Assembly (NCBI RefSeq): GCF_014651955.1
Contig: NZ_BMXW01000004.1
Span: forward strand, 1 to 64,000
DNA: 64,000 nt
DNA from: Shewanella fodinae
GTDB taxonomy: Bacteria; Pseudomonadota; Gammaproteobacteria; Enterobacterales; Shewanellaceae
Direction of reading: 5' to 3'
Under the pieces are notes generated by a model, which had not been told where the DNA came from, made no database searches, and worked only from the letters and a program-made list of their open reading frames with translations. Positions 39,164-47,735 of this stretch are shown in pieces (position 1 is the stretch's first letter; every line of letters starts with the position of its first letter). The position numbers and the translations under genes are program-made.

Positions 39164-40246
39164 TTAGAAGTCGTAACGTACACCTACAGAGAATACGTTG
39201 TCGTCATCCAGGTCGATTTTGGCACCATCTTGCTTATAGTCACCAGTGTAGTAAGCATAGTGACCGTACAACATAGTGGTTTTAGCAACTTTGTAGTCTG
39301 CACCAACGATGAAGTTAGAAACGCTTACATCACTTACAGAGCGAGTAGCCACGGTATCAGCCTTCATGTTAACACCTGAGATGTTTTTGAAGTAGCTACC
39401 GAAACCACCATCATCATAGATGTATTCAGCTTTCAGGTTTACACCGTTCAGATTATAAGCAACGTTAACCAGGTAAGTACTACCATCGATGTCGCTGTTC
39501 AGTACGTTTTCAGACTGTTGGAACAACGCACCTACTTTGAATTGATCCAGTTTAACCTGACCAACTACACGGTAGGCATCAATACCATTGATGCCTTTGT
39601 TGTAGGCTGCTGCTGCGTAGTAGTTCTGCGCTTTGAAGCCTTTGTCACCCAGAGTGGCACTCAGTGCATACTGGCTGCTGCCATCCCCGGCAGAAGTAGT
39701 GGCATTGTTATCATCGAACTGATAGTTAGCGTTCAGAGTCAAAACACCAGCAATTTTTGGAGAATAATACCATACACCGTCAGCTACACGGCTTTGAGCC
39801 TGCAGTATACGGTCCATATCCGCGTTGGTGTTACCAAACAGGTCGATGCCGCCTTCAGAATTTTTGAATACGGTATCGTTACGGCCGAATACCGCAGTAC
39901 CGGCAGCAGTTTTGAAACCAAAGTAAGTGTTACGAGAGTTGAATACGGTAGAGCTACCAGTGTTAGAGGTATTTTCAAAGCCCCATTCCGCTTGGTATAC
40001 GACTTCTACGCTATCAGAAATCTTTTCGGTGCCTTTAACACCTAACCATGAGAAGTTGTTTTCCAGATAAGTACCGCTCTCACCAACAGTAACGCCAGAA
40101 GTATCACCCTGCAGGGTTGAACTATTCTGAGAGTTAGTGAGCATCAGGTCGAAACGACCGTAGAAAGATGGACCATCAGCCAGTGCACCGAAAGAGGCGG
40201 CTGCCAGAACAGTAGCTACTGACGCAGAGATAAAACTTTTCTTCAT
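39164..40246 (-). CDS. Gram-negative porin
   Basis: A 360-residue outer-membrane beta-barrel protein: signal peptide cleaved after FGALA, repeated amphipathic strands with aromatic girdles (FYGRFDLMLT, NFSWLGVKGTEKISD, VYQAEWGFE) and the C-terminal Phe (GVRYDF) recognised by BAM. The family is general diffusion porin type 4. The codon use is highly biased, as in strongly expressed genes. A CRP-like site lies upstream. Confidence 0.92.
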   Translation of the reverse strand: MKKSFISASVATVLAAASFGALADGPSFYGRFDLMLTNSQNSSTLQGDTSGVTVGESGTYLENNFSWLGVKGTEKISDSVEVVYQAEWGFENTSNTGSSTVFNSRNTYFGFKTAAGTAVFGRNDTVFKNSEGGIDLFGNTNADMDRILQAQSRVADGVWYYSPKIAGVLTLNANYQFDDNNATTSAGDGSSQYALSATLGDKGFKAQNYYAAAAYNKGINGIDAYRVVGQVKLDQFKVGALFQQSENVLNSDIDGSTYLVNVAYNLNGVNLKAEYIYDDGGFGSYFKNISGVNMKADTVATRSVSDVSVSNFIVGADYKVAKTTMLYGHYAYYTGDYKQDGAKIDLDDDNVFSVGVRYDF

Positions 40247-40377
40247 GTATGTGCTCCCTAGAACCTAAGTTCTATTCCATTTATTTATGGTTTTGCTTTT
40301 CGTGTTCCTGGGCTAATCCCGGGCTTCCTGCTCAAGATAAAGCTGCGCGAATTCTTACAGTTTTAATTTTTTAATAT

Positions 40378-40393
40378 TGTGGCATTGATCACA
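40378..40393 (-). promoter_or_regulatory. CRP-like site upstream of the porin
   Basis: TGTGG-CATTGA-TCACA, one change from TGTGA-N6-TCACA, lies about 130 bases before the porin start. With the centre at about -41.5 the -10 would fall on TAAGAA near 40351-40356. The whole 40247-40766 gap (520 bases) otherwise holds only AT-rich promoter DNA for the porin and tcdA. Confidence 0.4.
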
Positions 40394-40766
40394 CTTTATG
40401 TCCTGGCGCCACGGAACTTTTTCAAAAAAGTGACAAAAACACCTATTAGCGATTAAAAATTCAGCAGTGATTATTTTTAGCGTAACCTCCTGTGGTATGA
40501 GCAAAAACGCATTGGCTTATCAGTATGCCAGCCTGTATCCGATCTTGCCGTTCAACTAAAGGATAAATTAGTAATAGTCGATGTTTGAAAAAAGTAAAAT
40601 TTTTTAATGAATAAAATCTGAGCGTTAAGAGCAAGCTTGTGATACACACAAGACAGAGACCATAAATTTGTGAAACAATTACAAAACGCAAATGAGTTAA
40701 CCTATTTAAAACGCAGTTTTGCTTTCCCAATTGCAAACTGCAATCTCTGAGTCCAGGAACGTCATC

Positions 40767-41573
40767 TTGTCAGTAACAATGATTGAAGCAGATGCTTACC
40801 AATTACGCTTTGGTGGTATCGCCAGACTATATGGTGTTAAAGCGTTACAGGTATTTTCTCAAGCCCGTGTGATGGTCATAGGTATTGGTGGTGTGGGCAC
40901 TTGGGTGGCCGAGGCGTTGGCACGGAGCGGTGTTGGTAACATCAGCTTGATGGATCTGGATGATGTGTGTGTTACCAACAGCAATCGGCAAATCCATGCG
41001 CTGGCTTCCACCGTGGGACAGTCAAAAGTCAAGGTAATGGCGGAACGTATTAAGGAGATCAATCCGTTGTGTCAGGTCACCGAGATTGAAGACTTTATCT
41101 GCGCTGATAATCTTGCTGAATATCTGCCACCAGCAGGTGCGACGGATTTTGTGGTGGACTGTATTGACGCCGTCAAACCTAAAGCAGCATTGATTGCTTG
41201 GTGTAAGCGTAACAAAATCCCGCTGGTGACCGTTGGTGGCGCTGGCGGACAACTCGACCCGACATTGGTATCAGTAACTGATTTGGCGAAAACGATTCAG
41301 GATCCATTATTGGCGAAAGTACGTAATCTACTGCGGCGGGAATATAACTTCAGTAAGAATCCCCAACGGCGATTTGGTGTGGATGCGGTATTCTCCAGTG
41401 AACAGCTGAAATATCCGCAGCCAGATGGCAGCGTATGTAATAGCAAGGAAGGCGTAACTGGCAGTATGCGTATGGACTGCTCGGCAGGCTTTGGTGCAGT
41501 GACCTCTGTTACGGGGACTTTTGGCTTTGTCGCTGCTAGCCGGGTGCTATTGAAATTGGCGCAAAAGGCCTAA
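40767..41573 (+). CDS. tcdA: tRNA threonylcarbamoyladenosine dehydratase
   Basis: A 268-residue E1-like enzyme (formerly CsdL/YgdL): nucleotide-binding GIGGVGTWVAEALARSG, DLDDVCVTNSNRQ and the Cys-containing GSMRMDCSAGFG. It cyclises t6A37 to ct6A using ATP, with CsdA/CsdE as sulfur partners in relatives (not in this window). TTG 40767 has AGGA 8 bases upstream and gives the same length as the E. coli protein; ATG 40779 is the alternative. Confidence 0.92.
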   Translation: MSVTMIEADAYQLRFGGIARLYGVKALQVFSQARVMVIGIGGVGTWVAEALARSGVGNISLMDLDDVCVTNSNRQIHALASTVGQSKVKVMAERIKEINPLCQVTEIEDFICADNLAEYLPPAGATDFVVDCIDAVKPKAALIAWCKRNKIPLVTVGGAGGQLDPTLVSVTDLAKTIQDPLLAKVRNLLRREYNFSKNPQRRFGVDAVFSSEQLKYPQPDGSVCNSKEGVTGSMRMDCSAGFGAVTSVTGTFGFVAASRVLLKLAQKA

Positions 41574-41666
41574 TTCAGCTAACGCCAAAAATATGATCCA
41601 AATCTAATGTAATCAAATTGGTTGTGCTAGAATGCAGCCACTTTATTGCACTAGGGTTACAAAACT

Positions 41667-42893
41667 ATGCAAGAAGCTCTGCTCTCTCGGTTTTTGCGTT
41701 ATGTGCAATCGGATACGCAATCCGATCCTAACAATTCTGCGATTCCCAGCTCAGTTGGTCAGCATAAATTTGCCGTTGCGCTCAAGCAGGAATTGACTGA
41801 ACTTGGTTTTAGTGACGTTTTTCTTAGCGATACTTGCTGTCTTTATGCTCGCGTTCCTGCGACTGTGGCTGATACTCCTGTGATAGGATTTCTGGCACAC
41901 CTAGATACATCTCCAGACTATAGTGGCGCTAACGTTAAGCCGCAGATCATCAGTGATTATCAGGGACAGATCATACCGTTAGGGACAATAGAACAGCTTT
42001 CACCGGAGCAATTCCCCGATCTCCTGCATTATATTGGTAAGACGCTAATCACCGCCGACGGCTCGACGTTGCTTGGCGCTGATGACAAAGCAGGTATCGC
42101 GGAAATTATCACGGCGCTGCATTATCTGCTACTGCACCCTGAAATTCCTCATGGTGAAATCGCCTTGTGCTTTACCCCAGATGAGGAAATTGGTCGCGGC
42201 ATACAGGGCTTTGATGTAGAGCACTTTGCGGCACAGTGGGCTTACACAGTAGATGGTGGTGCCGCAGGGGAATTACAGTTTGAGAATTTTAACGCAGCAA
42301 CAGCCGTCATTACCGCCCGTGGTAACACTTGTCATCCAGGCAGTGCTTTTGGGGTGATGGTGAATGCAACAACTATGGCCTGTCGGTTCCATGCCCGGAT
42401 GCCGTTGAATGATACCCCCGAGCACAGCTCTGGCTACGAGGGCTTTTTCCATCTGGTGTCGATGGAAGGCACAACAGAACAAGCGAAATTGGTTTATCTA
42501 ATCCGCGATTTCGACAAGCAGCAGTTTGAGCAACGGAAGCAATGGTTGCGGGATCTAGTTGAGAAATACAACGATGAGTTGACCAGTGGCAGTCTGGAGA
42601 TTGCGATCTCAGACAGTTACTTCAATATGAAAGAAGCCGTGATGCCCACACCATATATTACCGATATCGCTTGTCGGGCAATGGAAATGGCAGGTGTTAC
42701 GCCTGATATCAAACCCATTCGGGGCGGTACTGATGGTGCCCAATTGTCCTATCGCGGCTTACCATGTCCTAACTTGTTTGCTGGTGGACATAATTTTCAT
42801 GGTAAACACGAGTTTGTCTGTTTAGAGTCAATGGAAAAGGCGGTAGAAGTCATCATTAATATCGCTCAACTTACTACACAAAGATACGATTAA
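41667..42893 (+). CDS. pepT: Peptidase T (tripeptidase)
   Basis: A 408-residue M20B dizinc aminopeptidase: GFLAHLDTSPD (first zinc ligand), LLGADDKAGIAE (bridging Asp), CFTPDEEIGRG (catalytic Glu) and GGHNFHGKHEF (last His). It removes N-terminal residues from tripeptides in the cytoplasm. Monocistronic, with a terminator following. Confidence 0.95.
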   Translation: MQEALLSRFLRYVQSDTQSDPNNSAIPSSVGQHKFAVALKQELTELGFSDVFLSDTCCLYARVPATVADTPVIGFLAHLDTSPDYSGANVKPQIISDYQGQIIPLGTIEQLSPEQFPDLLHYIGKTLITADGSTLLGADDKAGIAEIITALHYLLLHPEIPHGEIALCFTPDEEIGRGIQGFDVEHFAAQWAYTVDGGAAGELQFENFNAATAVITARGNTCHPGSAFGVMVNATTMACRFHARMPLNDTPEHSSGYEGFFHLVSMEGTTEQAKLVYLIRDFDKQQFEQRKQWLRDLVEKYNDELTSGSLEIAISDSYFNMKEAVMPTPYITDIACRAMEMAGVTPDIKPIRGGTDGAQLSYRGLPCPNLFAGGHNFHGKHEFVCLESMEKAVEVIINIAQLTTQRYD

Positions 42894-42921
42894 CCGATAA
42901 TCCCACCGAATCCTCCTTCGT

Positions 42922-42946
42922 AAAGCCGATGCCATGTCGGCTTTCT
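42922..42946 (+). terminator. Terminator of pepT
   Basis: AAAGCCGA, seven-base loop, TCGGCTTT with TCTCCTC after it, 29 bases downstream of the stop. The T-run is weak. Confidence 0.65.
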
Positions 42947-43024
42947 CCTCAATAATACATTTAACAGTGGCATTTTATTTGCTTGTCAGCTGTCACTGTT
43001 ATGTTTTTGACACCGGGTATCTTC

Positions 43025-43636
43025 ATGAAGCGATTCAGACTGGCATTGCCGAAAAAAATCAGTATGCGTGGACTGCTGCTGAGGCTATCACTGTGGGGTA
43101 TGTTGTTGACTACCTTGCTGTTGTTTGTCCCTTCGCCATTACTACATCTCGTAAGTCTGGATGAATGGACCATCAATAATGGTCATTATATTGGCCTAGG
43201 ACTTTTATGTTCATTGGCGTATATCGGTGCGTTGGTTGTCAATTTTCTGTTAGATGAAGCAATTAAATATCTACAGGGCCGACGAGTGGATGACGCGATA
43301 GAGGAAAAAGTCCAACTTCTAGATCCCGCTGAACGGGCATTATTGCGAGAATTCTTTCTGCAAGGCAGTTCGGTGCTGACTATGCCTAAAGATGATTTGG
43401 TCGTGCAGAGTTTGCTGCGGAGCCACATTCTGGAATGTATCGGCAATGAACGCCACTACGCGATTCAGGGCCCAACTGCTGACTTCAAAATTTCCATGAA
43501 AGCCCGTAAGTATCTCAACCGCAGGATACTCAGATTACCTGCTGGGGAATTAAGCAAAGAAGATATGCAACACCTAATTAAAACTCGGCCGCAGTTTATC
43601 AATAACTTAGCGCAAGTTCGCAAACACGCAGCTTAG
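43025..43636 (+). CDS. Superinfection-exclusion-B-like membrane protein
   Basis: About 203 residues, with two N-terminal membrane segments (LLLRLSLWGMLLTTLLLFV and YIGLGLLCSLAYIGALVVNFLL, each broken here into the core) and a cytoplasmic domain ending FKISMKARKYLNRR. The layout resembles SieB-type proteins, which some bacteria carry as chromosomal genes unrelated to a prophage. I start at ATG 43025; upstream in-frame starts (TTG 42983, ATG 43001) are possible, and none has a good ribosome binding site. Confidence 0.6.
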   Translation: MKRFRLALPKKISMRGLLLRLSLWGMLLTTLLLFVPSPLLHLVSLDEWTINNGHYIGLGLLCSLAYIGALVVNFLLDEAIKYLQGRRVDDAIEEKVQLLDPAERALLREFFLQGSSVLTMPKDDLVVQSLLRSHILECIGNERHYAIQGPTADFKISMKARKYLNRRILRLPAGELSKEDMQHLIKTRPQFINNLAQVRKHAA

Positions 43637-43660
43637 TTAATATTTTTCGATAAATAAAAA

Positions 43661-43679
43661 GGGCAGCGCAATGCTGCCC
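43661..43679. terminator. Terminator hairpin between the SieB-like gene and the DUF3149-type gene
   Basis: GGGCAGC, loop, GCTGCCC, preceded by AAAAA, so the T-run is on the reverse strand. It fits the end of the reverse-strand small gene best. Confidence 0.6.
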
Positions 43680-43720
43680 AAATCACTTCTTAGTGTCACC
43701 TTCAGAAGAAAATACGAAAA

Positions 43721-43855
43721 CTAACTCTTAGAAGACTTTACAATCAGTACCCAAGATAGGTAACTGAGGAGTCCAACAGTGCCAAGCAGCACGAGAGTAG
43801 ACAGCAACCCCAGAGGTGTTGTGAACATTACATCTATATCAAGTAATAGTGTCAT
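43721..43855 (-). CDS. DUF3149-type small membrane protein, 44 residues
   Basis: A 44-codon gene: ATG 43855 with GAGGAG seven bases upstream. The peptide begins MTLLLDIDVMFTTPLG and continues with a single membrane helix (LLSTLVLLGTVGLLSYLSW) and a short basic tail. The opening pattern (acidic residue, F-x-x-P-x-GL-S before the helix) is that of DUF3149 proteins of Shewanella-type bacteria. Function unknown. An FNR-type site sits at exactly the class II distance from a TATTTT -10. Confidence 0.75.
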   Translation of the reverse strand: MTLLLDIDVMFTTPLGLLSTLVLLGTVGLLSYLSWVLIVKSSKS

Positions 43856-43887
43856 TCACTTACTCCTCTTATCGTAAAGTCAGTTAA

Positions 43888-43929
43888 AAAATAGCCAATG
43901 TGCAATGCGGGTAAACTGATCGCGATCAA
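43888..43929 (-). promoter_or_regulatory. FNR/EtrA class II promoter of the DUF3149-type gene
   Basis: CTGATCGCGATCAA at 43916-43929 has one mismatch to the FNR consensus TTGAT-N4-ATCAA. On the reverse strand a -10 (TATTTT, 43893-43888) follows so that the site centre is 41.5 bases before a start near 43881, the arrangement of FNR-activated promoters. The transcript would begin about 26 bases before the ATG. CRP can share such sites in Shewanella. From 43930 to 44203 I see nothing else except sequence leading to the tRNA. Confidence 0.6.
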
Positions 43930-44203
43930 TAAACCACCAGAAATGTGGTTTTCGCTCGAAGCGGTGTGGACAGTATCAGAAGCCGATCAAATTTTTGACG
44001 ATATTTACCATCGTCGAAGGGGTTAGTTTTTGTGTCATCTGGCCACCATAAAAATGCCTAGCGTTGTAAAATTAATCAGTCAGACAGCATTTTATAGTGA
44101 GTGCACTGAAAGGGCTTGCGATTGTATGAAGCACAGGTATAATGCCGTCCGTATCGATGATTACCTATCACCGATACGTGTAAAAACGTGAAAAATCAAA
44201 TCA

Positions 44204-44245
44204 GTGCCAGAGTGGTGAAATCGGTAGACACAGGGGATTCAAAAT
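44204..44245 (+). repeat. Truncated copy of the 5' half of tRNA-Leu
   Basis: These 42 bases are identical to 44360-44401, i.e. the first 40 bases of the intact tRNA-Leu plus two bases before it. The copy covers acceptor strand, D-arm and anticodon and breaks one base into the 3' anticodon stem. The two copies are exactly 156 bp apart. The 114-base spacer contains a TTAGCT/AGCTAA hairpin and two TTGCAAAG direct repeats near 44323 and 44333. This looks like a scar of site-specific recombination in the anticodon region. Confidence 0.85.
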
Positions 44246-44361
44246 TCACTGTGCTTAGCTAGAAAAGCTAACTAAGGTATTGATTTACAAAGTAAGTTAG
44301 ATAGAATTTACACGCAAAATCCTTGCAAAGATTTGCAAAGTTTTTGAAGCTACAAAGTTGT

Positions 44362-44448
44362 GCCAGAGTGGTGAAATCGGTAGACACAGGGGATTCAAAA
44401 TCCCCCGCCCTTAAAAGCGTGACGGTTCGAGTCCGTCCTCTGGTACCA
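44362..44448 (+). tRNA. tRNA-Leu (anticodon CAA)
   Basis: An 87-nt class II tRNA with acceptor GCCAGAG / CTCTGGT (a G-U first pair), D-arm, anticodon loop TTCAAAA giving CAA, a variable arm, TTCGAGT in the T-loop and encoded CCA at 44446-44448. It decodes UUG. The gene lies at the junction between core chromosome and island. Its own promoter may now be upstream of the truncated copy at 44204. Confidence 0.96.
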
Positions 44449-44468
44449 TCTCCTAGCGAGATAATAGG

Positions 44469-44490
44469 CCGACGATAAGTCGGTTTTTTT
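44469..44490 (+). terminator. Terminator of tRNA-Leu
   Basis: CCGAC, GATAA, GTCGG and seven T, 20 bases after the tRNA. To its right, up to 44640, I see nothing but spacer. Confidence 0.85.
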
Positions 44491-44640
44491 GTCTCTGTTT
44501 CCAGCACTTATCCTTTCCTTGTTCCACAATATTCTGGGTACAACTGTACGCAGCATTCATCTTCCGATGTGCTGGTCGGCTCCAAACTTTGCAAGGGAAT
44601 TAAGAATCGGCTATGACGTGCTTTTGAGTGTTTTGCTTGT

Positions 44641-45042
44641 CTAATTGGGTGTCATTTTAATAGTGAAAACGCCCATCTCCCAGTAGCTCAAAAAGTTGGG
44701 TTCCCACATCTCATACATGTCACGTCCTGCCCTGATAGGGAAGTACCCATACAAGGTCTGAAAAGCGGAGTAACTGAAGTCAAAATCAATGGCTTTGGTC
44801 AGTTCGGCAAAGTATCCGGTTCCCACGTAACAAAACTCCGTGATGTAACAGAGTCGCCAATGATCACGGTGGTGCTCCAAACGGATCTCCACCGGATGAA
44901 ATCCCCCGCTTTCGGCACTGTAATCCTCATCACGGAAGTTGATGGTGACGCTGTAGCTATCAATATCTTTCACAAGTTCCGCTAACTTGGTGGCAAAGGT
45001 ATCGGATACGGGTAAAGGGAGGTCGGTATTAATGGTGAGCAT
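44641..45042 (-). CDS. DUF2787 family protein
   Basis: A 133-residue soluble protein. The pattern YSVTINFRDEDYSAESGGFHPVEIR (split around the Gly pair) with YVGTGYFAELTKAIDFDF matches DUF2787, a family found in mobile elements of Vibrio and Shewanella; function unknown. Start ATG 45042 follows AAGGA by seven bases; the frame is open a further 12 codons. Last gene of the integrase-AAA-DUF6641-DUF2787 block. Confidence 0.75.
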   Translation of the reverse strand: MLTINTDLPLPVSDTFATKLAELVKDIDSYSVTINFRDEDYSAESGGFHPVEIRLEHHRDHWRLCYITEFCYVGTGYFAELTKAIDFDFSYSAFQTLYGYFPIRAGRDMYEMWEPNFLSYWEMGVFTIKMTPN

Positions 45043-45120
45043 CTTCTTGTCCTTCATAAAAAGGTAAGGGGAACGCAATGGTTCCCCCTCTCTATGGTCT
45101 TGGTGTAGCGATGTGAGTTG

Positions 45121-45636
45121 TTACTTACCGGGCTTGGCAGCCTGTTTCTCGGTGGTGGGTTTATCTGTACTGGCTTTCTCGTTAGCAGCCGTTGTGTCAG
45201 CGCTAGCCTTTTTGCCAATCTTGGGGGCTGGGGCGAGTAACTGCTCGTCCAGTTCGCCTTTCTCCACTGCGTCAATCACTACCTTGATGACTTCCGGTAG
45301 CTTGGCCTTGTCACCGACATCAATAGCCGGACAGCCCTTTTGCAGCTCGACAGGTTTGTTGCTAATCCGCACCTCAAAGTAGTAGTGATTGTCGCTGTCA
45401 TAGAACCATGGACGGACGATATAACGGCGACGGATTTTCTTGCGTTCGCCCGTCTCGGCATCCTTTACTGAACGCTCCTTGTAGGCTTCAAACTCCCTCC
45501 CTTCAATCATGCACTCGGCCAGTGATAGTTGCTGCTCCAGCTTGTCGAGTAACTTCATACGTTTACCTAATACGGGTGGCTTAGGGGCAATTTCAGGGCG
45601 AGCGATAACCTTGAGCGAACTCAATACAGTAGTCAT
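45121..45636 (-). CDS. Hypothetical island protein, DUF6641-like
   Basis: A 171-residue protein opening MTTVLSSLKVIARPEI with a basic KRMKLLDKLEQQLSLAECMI helix, a short beta region (RRRYIVRPWFYDSDNHYYFE) and a low-complexity Ala/Lys/Thr tail. It resembles the DUF6641 family seen next to integrases in marine gammaproteobacteria; the assignment is from memory of the N-terminal pattern. It lies 23 bases downstream of the AAA gene. Confidence 0.65.
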   Translation of the reverse strand: MTTVLSSLKVIARPEIAPKPPVLGKRMKLLDKLEQQLSLAECMIEGREFEAYKERSVKDAETGERKKIRRRYIVRPWFYDSDNHYYFEVRISNKPVELQKGCPAIDVGDKAKLPEVIKVVIDAVEKGELDEQLLAPAPKIGKKASADTTAANEKASTDKPTTEKQAAKPGK

Positions 45637-45659
45637 GGTGTGTTTCCTATGGTTGGGTG

Positions 45660-47735
45660 TTAACGGATAAATCCGATACGGGGTTTCCCTTGCTTACGGC
45701 TGTTCTCAGCACCGAGTAAAGCGAGGGCAGTAGCGCGGTGGTCGCGCTTAGGTTCAAAGCGTTGGCGTCTTGCCAAGATGGCGAAGTCACCGGGGGTTAA
45801 CTGGTTTAGGGTGTTAAGGGTGGAAATCTCAACATGGGTCAGGCGCTTAATGCCAAAAACCTGCTTATATAGTGCTTGGCGTTGCTCACTAGTGAGATAG
45901 TCGCACTCCAACTTGAAATCGAAACGGCGCATCACTGCACTATCAATACTGGCAAGGGCATTGGTGGCAGCAAACACGGGCATGGTATTGCACTCAAGCT
46001 GAGACAGTAGCTCGTTCACAAGCTGCACTTCATACTGCGCATGAGCGCTCTCGCGCTTGCTGAGCAGACTGTCGACTTCATCGATGAGCATCAGCTTCTG
46101 CTGCTTATCTGCTTCTCTGAACAGTCTAGCGACGTTCTGCTCGCTGTCTCCGACATACTTGCTGAGTACATCAGAGCATTTGATGTGCATCAGCTCATAA
46201 CCGTGCGTTTCTGCTAAGTGATGTACCCATGCCGTCTTACCTGTACCGGGTGGACCACTGAGCATGACCCGAATGGGCATCGCCTGTTCCACGGCATGGT
46301 TAATCGAGGCCAGTATCTCGGCGGTTTCGGTTTGCGGTGATACCGGGTTAGTGTGATTAGGGTGACTTTGGGACGTGGTATTTACCTTAAAGTTCACCAG
46401 ACTGTCATCAAACACCAATTCGCCCTGGTACTTGGGTAATGGTGCGTCTTCCCCGCAAGCTTCCAATGTAGACTCAATCACTTCATCCAGTATGGCCTCG
46501 GCCTTGGTGCCTTTAAGCTTCAGTGTCGTTGCCACATGCACGGCATTGCCGACTATGGCCGGAGTGACATTGGGTTTCTCGGCCAGCAATAATCGATACT
46601 CATCCGATACCTTGAGCGATGTCAGTAACTGCTGACTCATGGCATAGGCAAAAGACTCTTCCGGTACTGGCACTTCCATGACCAACTTAAAGCGGCGGAT
46701 AAAGCTTGGCTCCAGCAACTCCGCATGGTTGGTTATCCAAATAGCGGGTACTGGGTTTTGCTCCAACACCCGCATCAATCCTTCCTTGGTGTAGTGTTCA
46801 TCGGCCTGTACAAACAGGCTCTCACATTCATCGACCAGTAGCAGACTGCCACTGCTACCCGAGAGTAACCCTTGCAGCAGGTTCAGATACACCAGACGTT
46901 GTGAGGCCGGGTTACGAGAATGAAATGCCCCTACCAGTTTGCCTTCTTCCAAGCGCAGACTTTGCACTTCCAGCAGGCTACGCTGAACTGAATTTGCCAA
47001 GGTTCGGGCTAACTCGGTTTTCCCGGTTCCCGCTTTGCCATAGAGCAGGATATTGATACCGACAGTTGGCTGTTTGGTAATGGCAGATAAGTAGTTAGCC
47101 AGTAAGTCAGTGTTCACATGCCCAAATTGCGACAGGCTAAATTGGGCTTCCGGGCTCTGACAAATGAGCGGAGCCATCAACTGCTCAGCACTGGTAAGCG
47201 GCTGTTTCACCAGTATAGGTATCAGCGGTACGGGTAACTTCATCAGATAAGGGGTGACAAATGACACTTCCTCTATTAACTGGCACTTGGCAAGCTTATC
47301 CAGTTGCTTAATGATGTCCTCGCTATCAAGACCACTCTTGGCAACCAATACCCGCTCCAGTACGCCCTCGTCATCATCCAGCAGGACATCGGCGATGCTT
47401 CTCAGTCCGAGGTTAGCGTTCATCACAATCACAAATGCCACTACTGGTTGCATCTGTAACGGCAGCCCAAACAACTGACACAGGAACTTGGCATTTTGGG
47501 TCACGGTGTTGCTCGCTGTCGGTGCTCGGTCTTCGCTAGGAATAAGGGCTAATACGTCATCCAGCGTGTACTGTTTGAGACGCTCAACCTTCTCCCCGGT
47601 CATGGATTCCACCATTGAAGAAGAGAATTTTCCTTCTCTGGTAAAGGCAGCACATATCAGTGCTTCACCATAACAAGAGGCTAGATAGTGGCAGTACTGT
47701 GCACGCCATAAACGCGATTTGCTGCGTTTCAGCAT
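45660..47735 (-). CDS. Twin-AAA ATPase of the island
   Basis: A 691-residue protein with two AAA+ modules after a helical N-terminal region of about 210 residues. Module 1: Walker A GKAGTGKTE, Walker B SLLLVDECESLF, sensor ITNHAE. Module 2: Walker A GPPGTGKTAW, Walker B LMLIDEVDSLL, arginine-finger region MRRFDFKLE. The second resembles FtsH/spastin-class unfoldases. No protease or membrane domain is fused. It overlaps the integrase stop by 7 bases, so the two are coupled. Role in the element unknown; it may remodel an integration or transfer complex. Confidence 0.85.
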   Translation of the reverse strand: MLKRSKSRLWRAQYCHYLASCYGEALICAAFTREGKFSSSMVESMTGEKVERLKQYTLDDVLALIPSEDRAPTASNTVTQNAKFLCQLFGLPLQMQPVVAFVIVMNANLGLRSIADVLLDDDEGVLERVLVAKSGLDSEDIIKQLDKLAKCQLIEEVSFVTPYLMKLPVPLIPILVKQPLTSAEQLMAPLICQSPEAQFSLSQFGHVNTDLLANYLSAITKQPTVGINILLYGKAGTGKTELARTLANSVQRSLLEVQSLRLEEGKLVGAFHSRNPASQRLVYLNLLQGLLSGSSGSLLLVDECESLFVQADEHYTKEGLMRVLEQNPVPAIWITNHAELLEPSFIRRFKLVMEVPVPEESFAYAMSQQLLTSLKVSDEYRLLLAEKPNVTPAIVGNAVHVATTLKLKGTKAEAILDEVIESTLEACGEDAPLPKYQGELVFDDSLVNFKVNTTSQSHPNHTNPVSPQTETAEILASINHAVEQAMPIRVMLSGPPGTGKTAWVHHLAETHGYELMHIKCSDVLSKYVGDSEQNVARLFREADKQQKLMLIDEVDSLLSKRESAHAQYEVQLVNELLSQLECNTMPVFAATNALASIDSAVMRRFDFKLECDYLTSEQRQALYKQVFGIKRLTHVEISTLNTLNQLTPGDFAILARRQRFEPKRDHRATALALLGAENSRKQGKPRIGFIR

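Noticed and set aside
39518..40045. Forward-strand 175-codon frame inside the porin gene
   Set aside because: It arises from the strongly biased codon use of the porin on the opposite strand.
43025..43636. Prophage assignment because of the SieB-like gene
   Set aside because: No other phage gene lies nearby, and the flanking genes are ordinary chromosome; the integrase island starts later, at the tRNA.
44268..44507. A reverse-strand 79-codon frame across the tRNA (GTRGRTRTVTLLRAGDFESP)
   Set aside because: It is the complement of tRNA-Leu and its terminator; such frames are often mis-annotated as proteins. No ribosome binding site.
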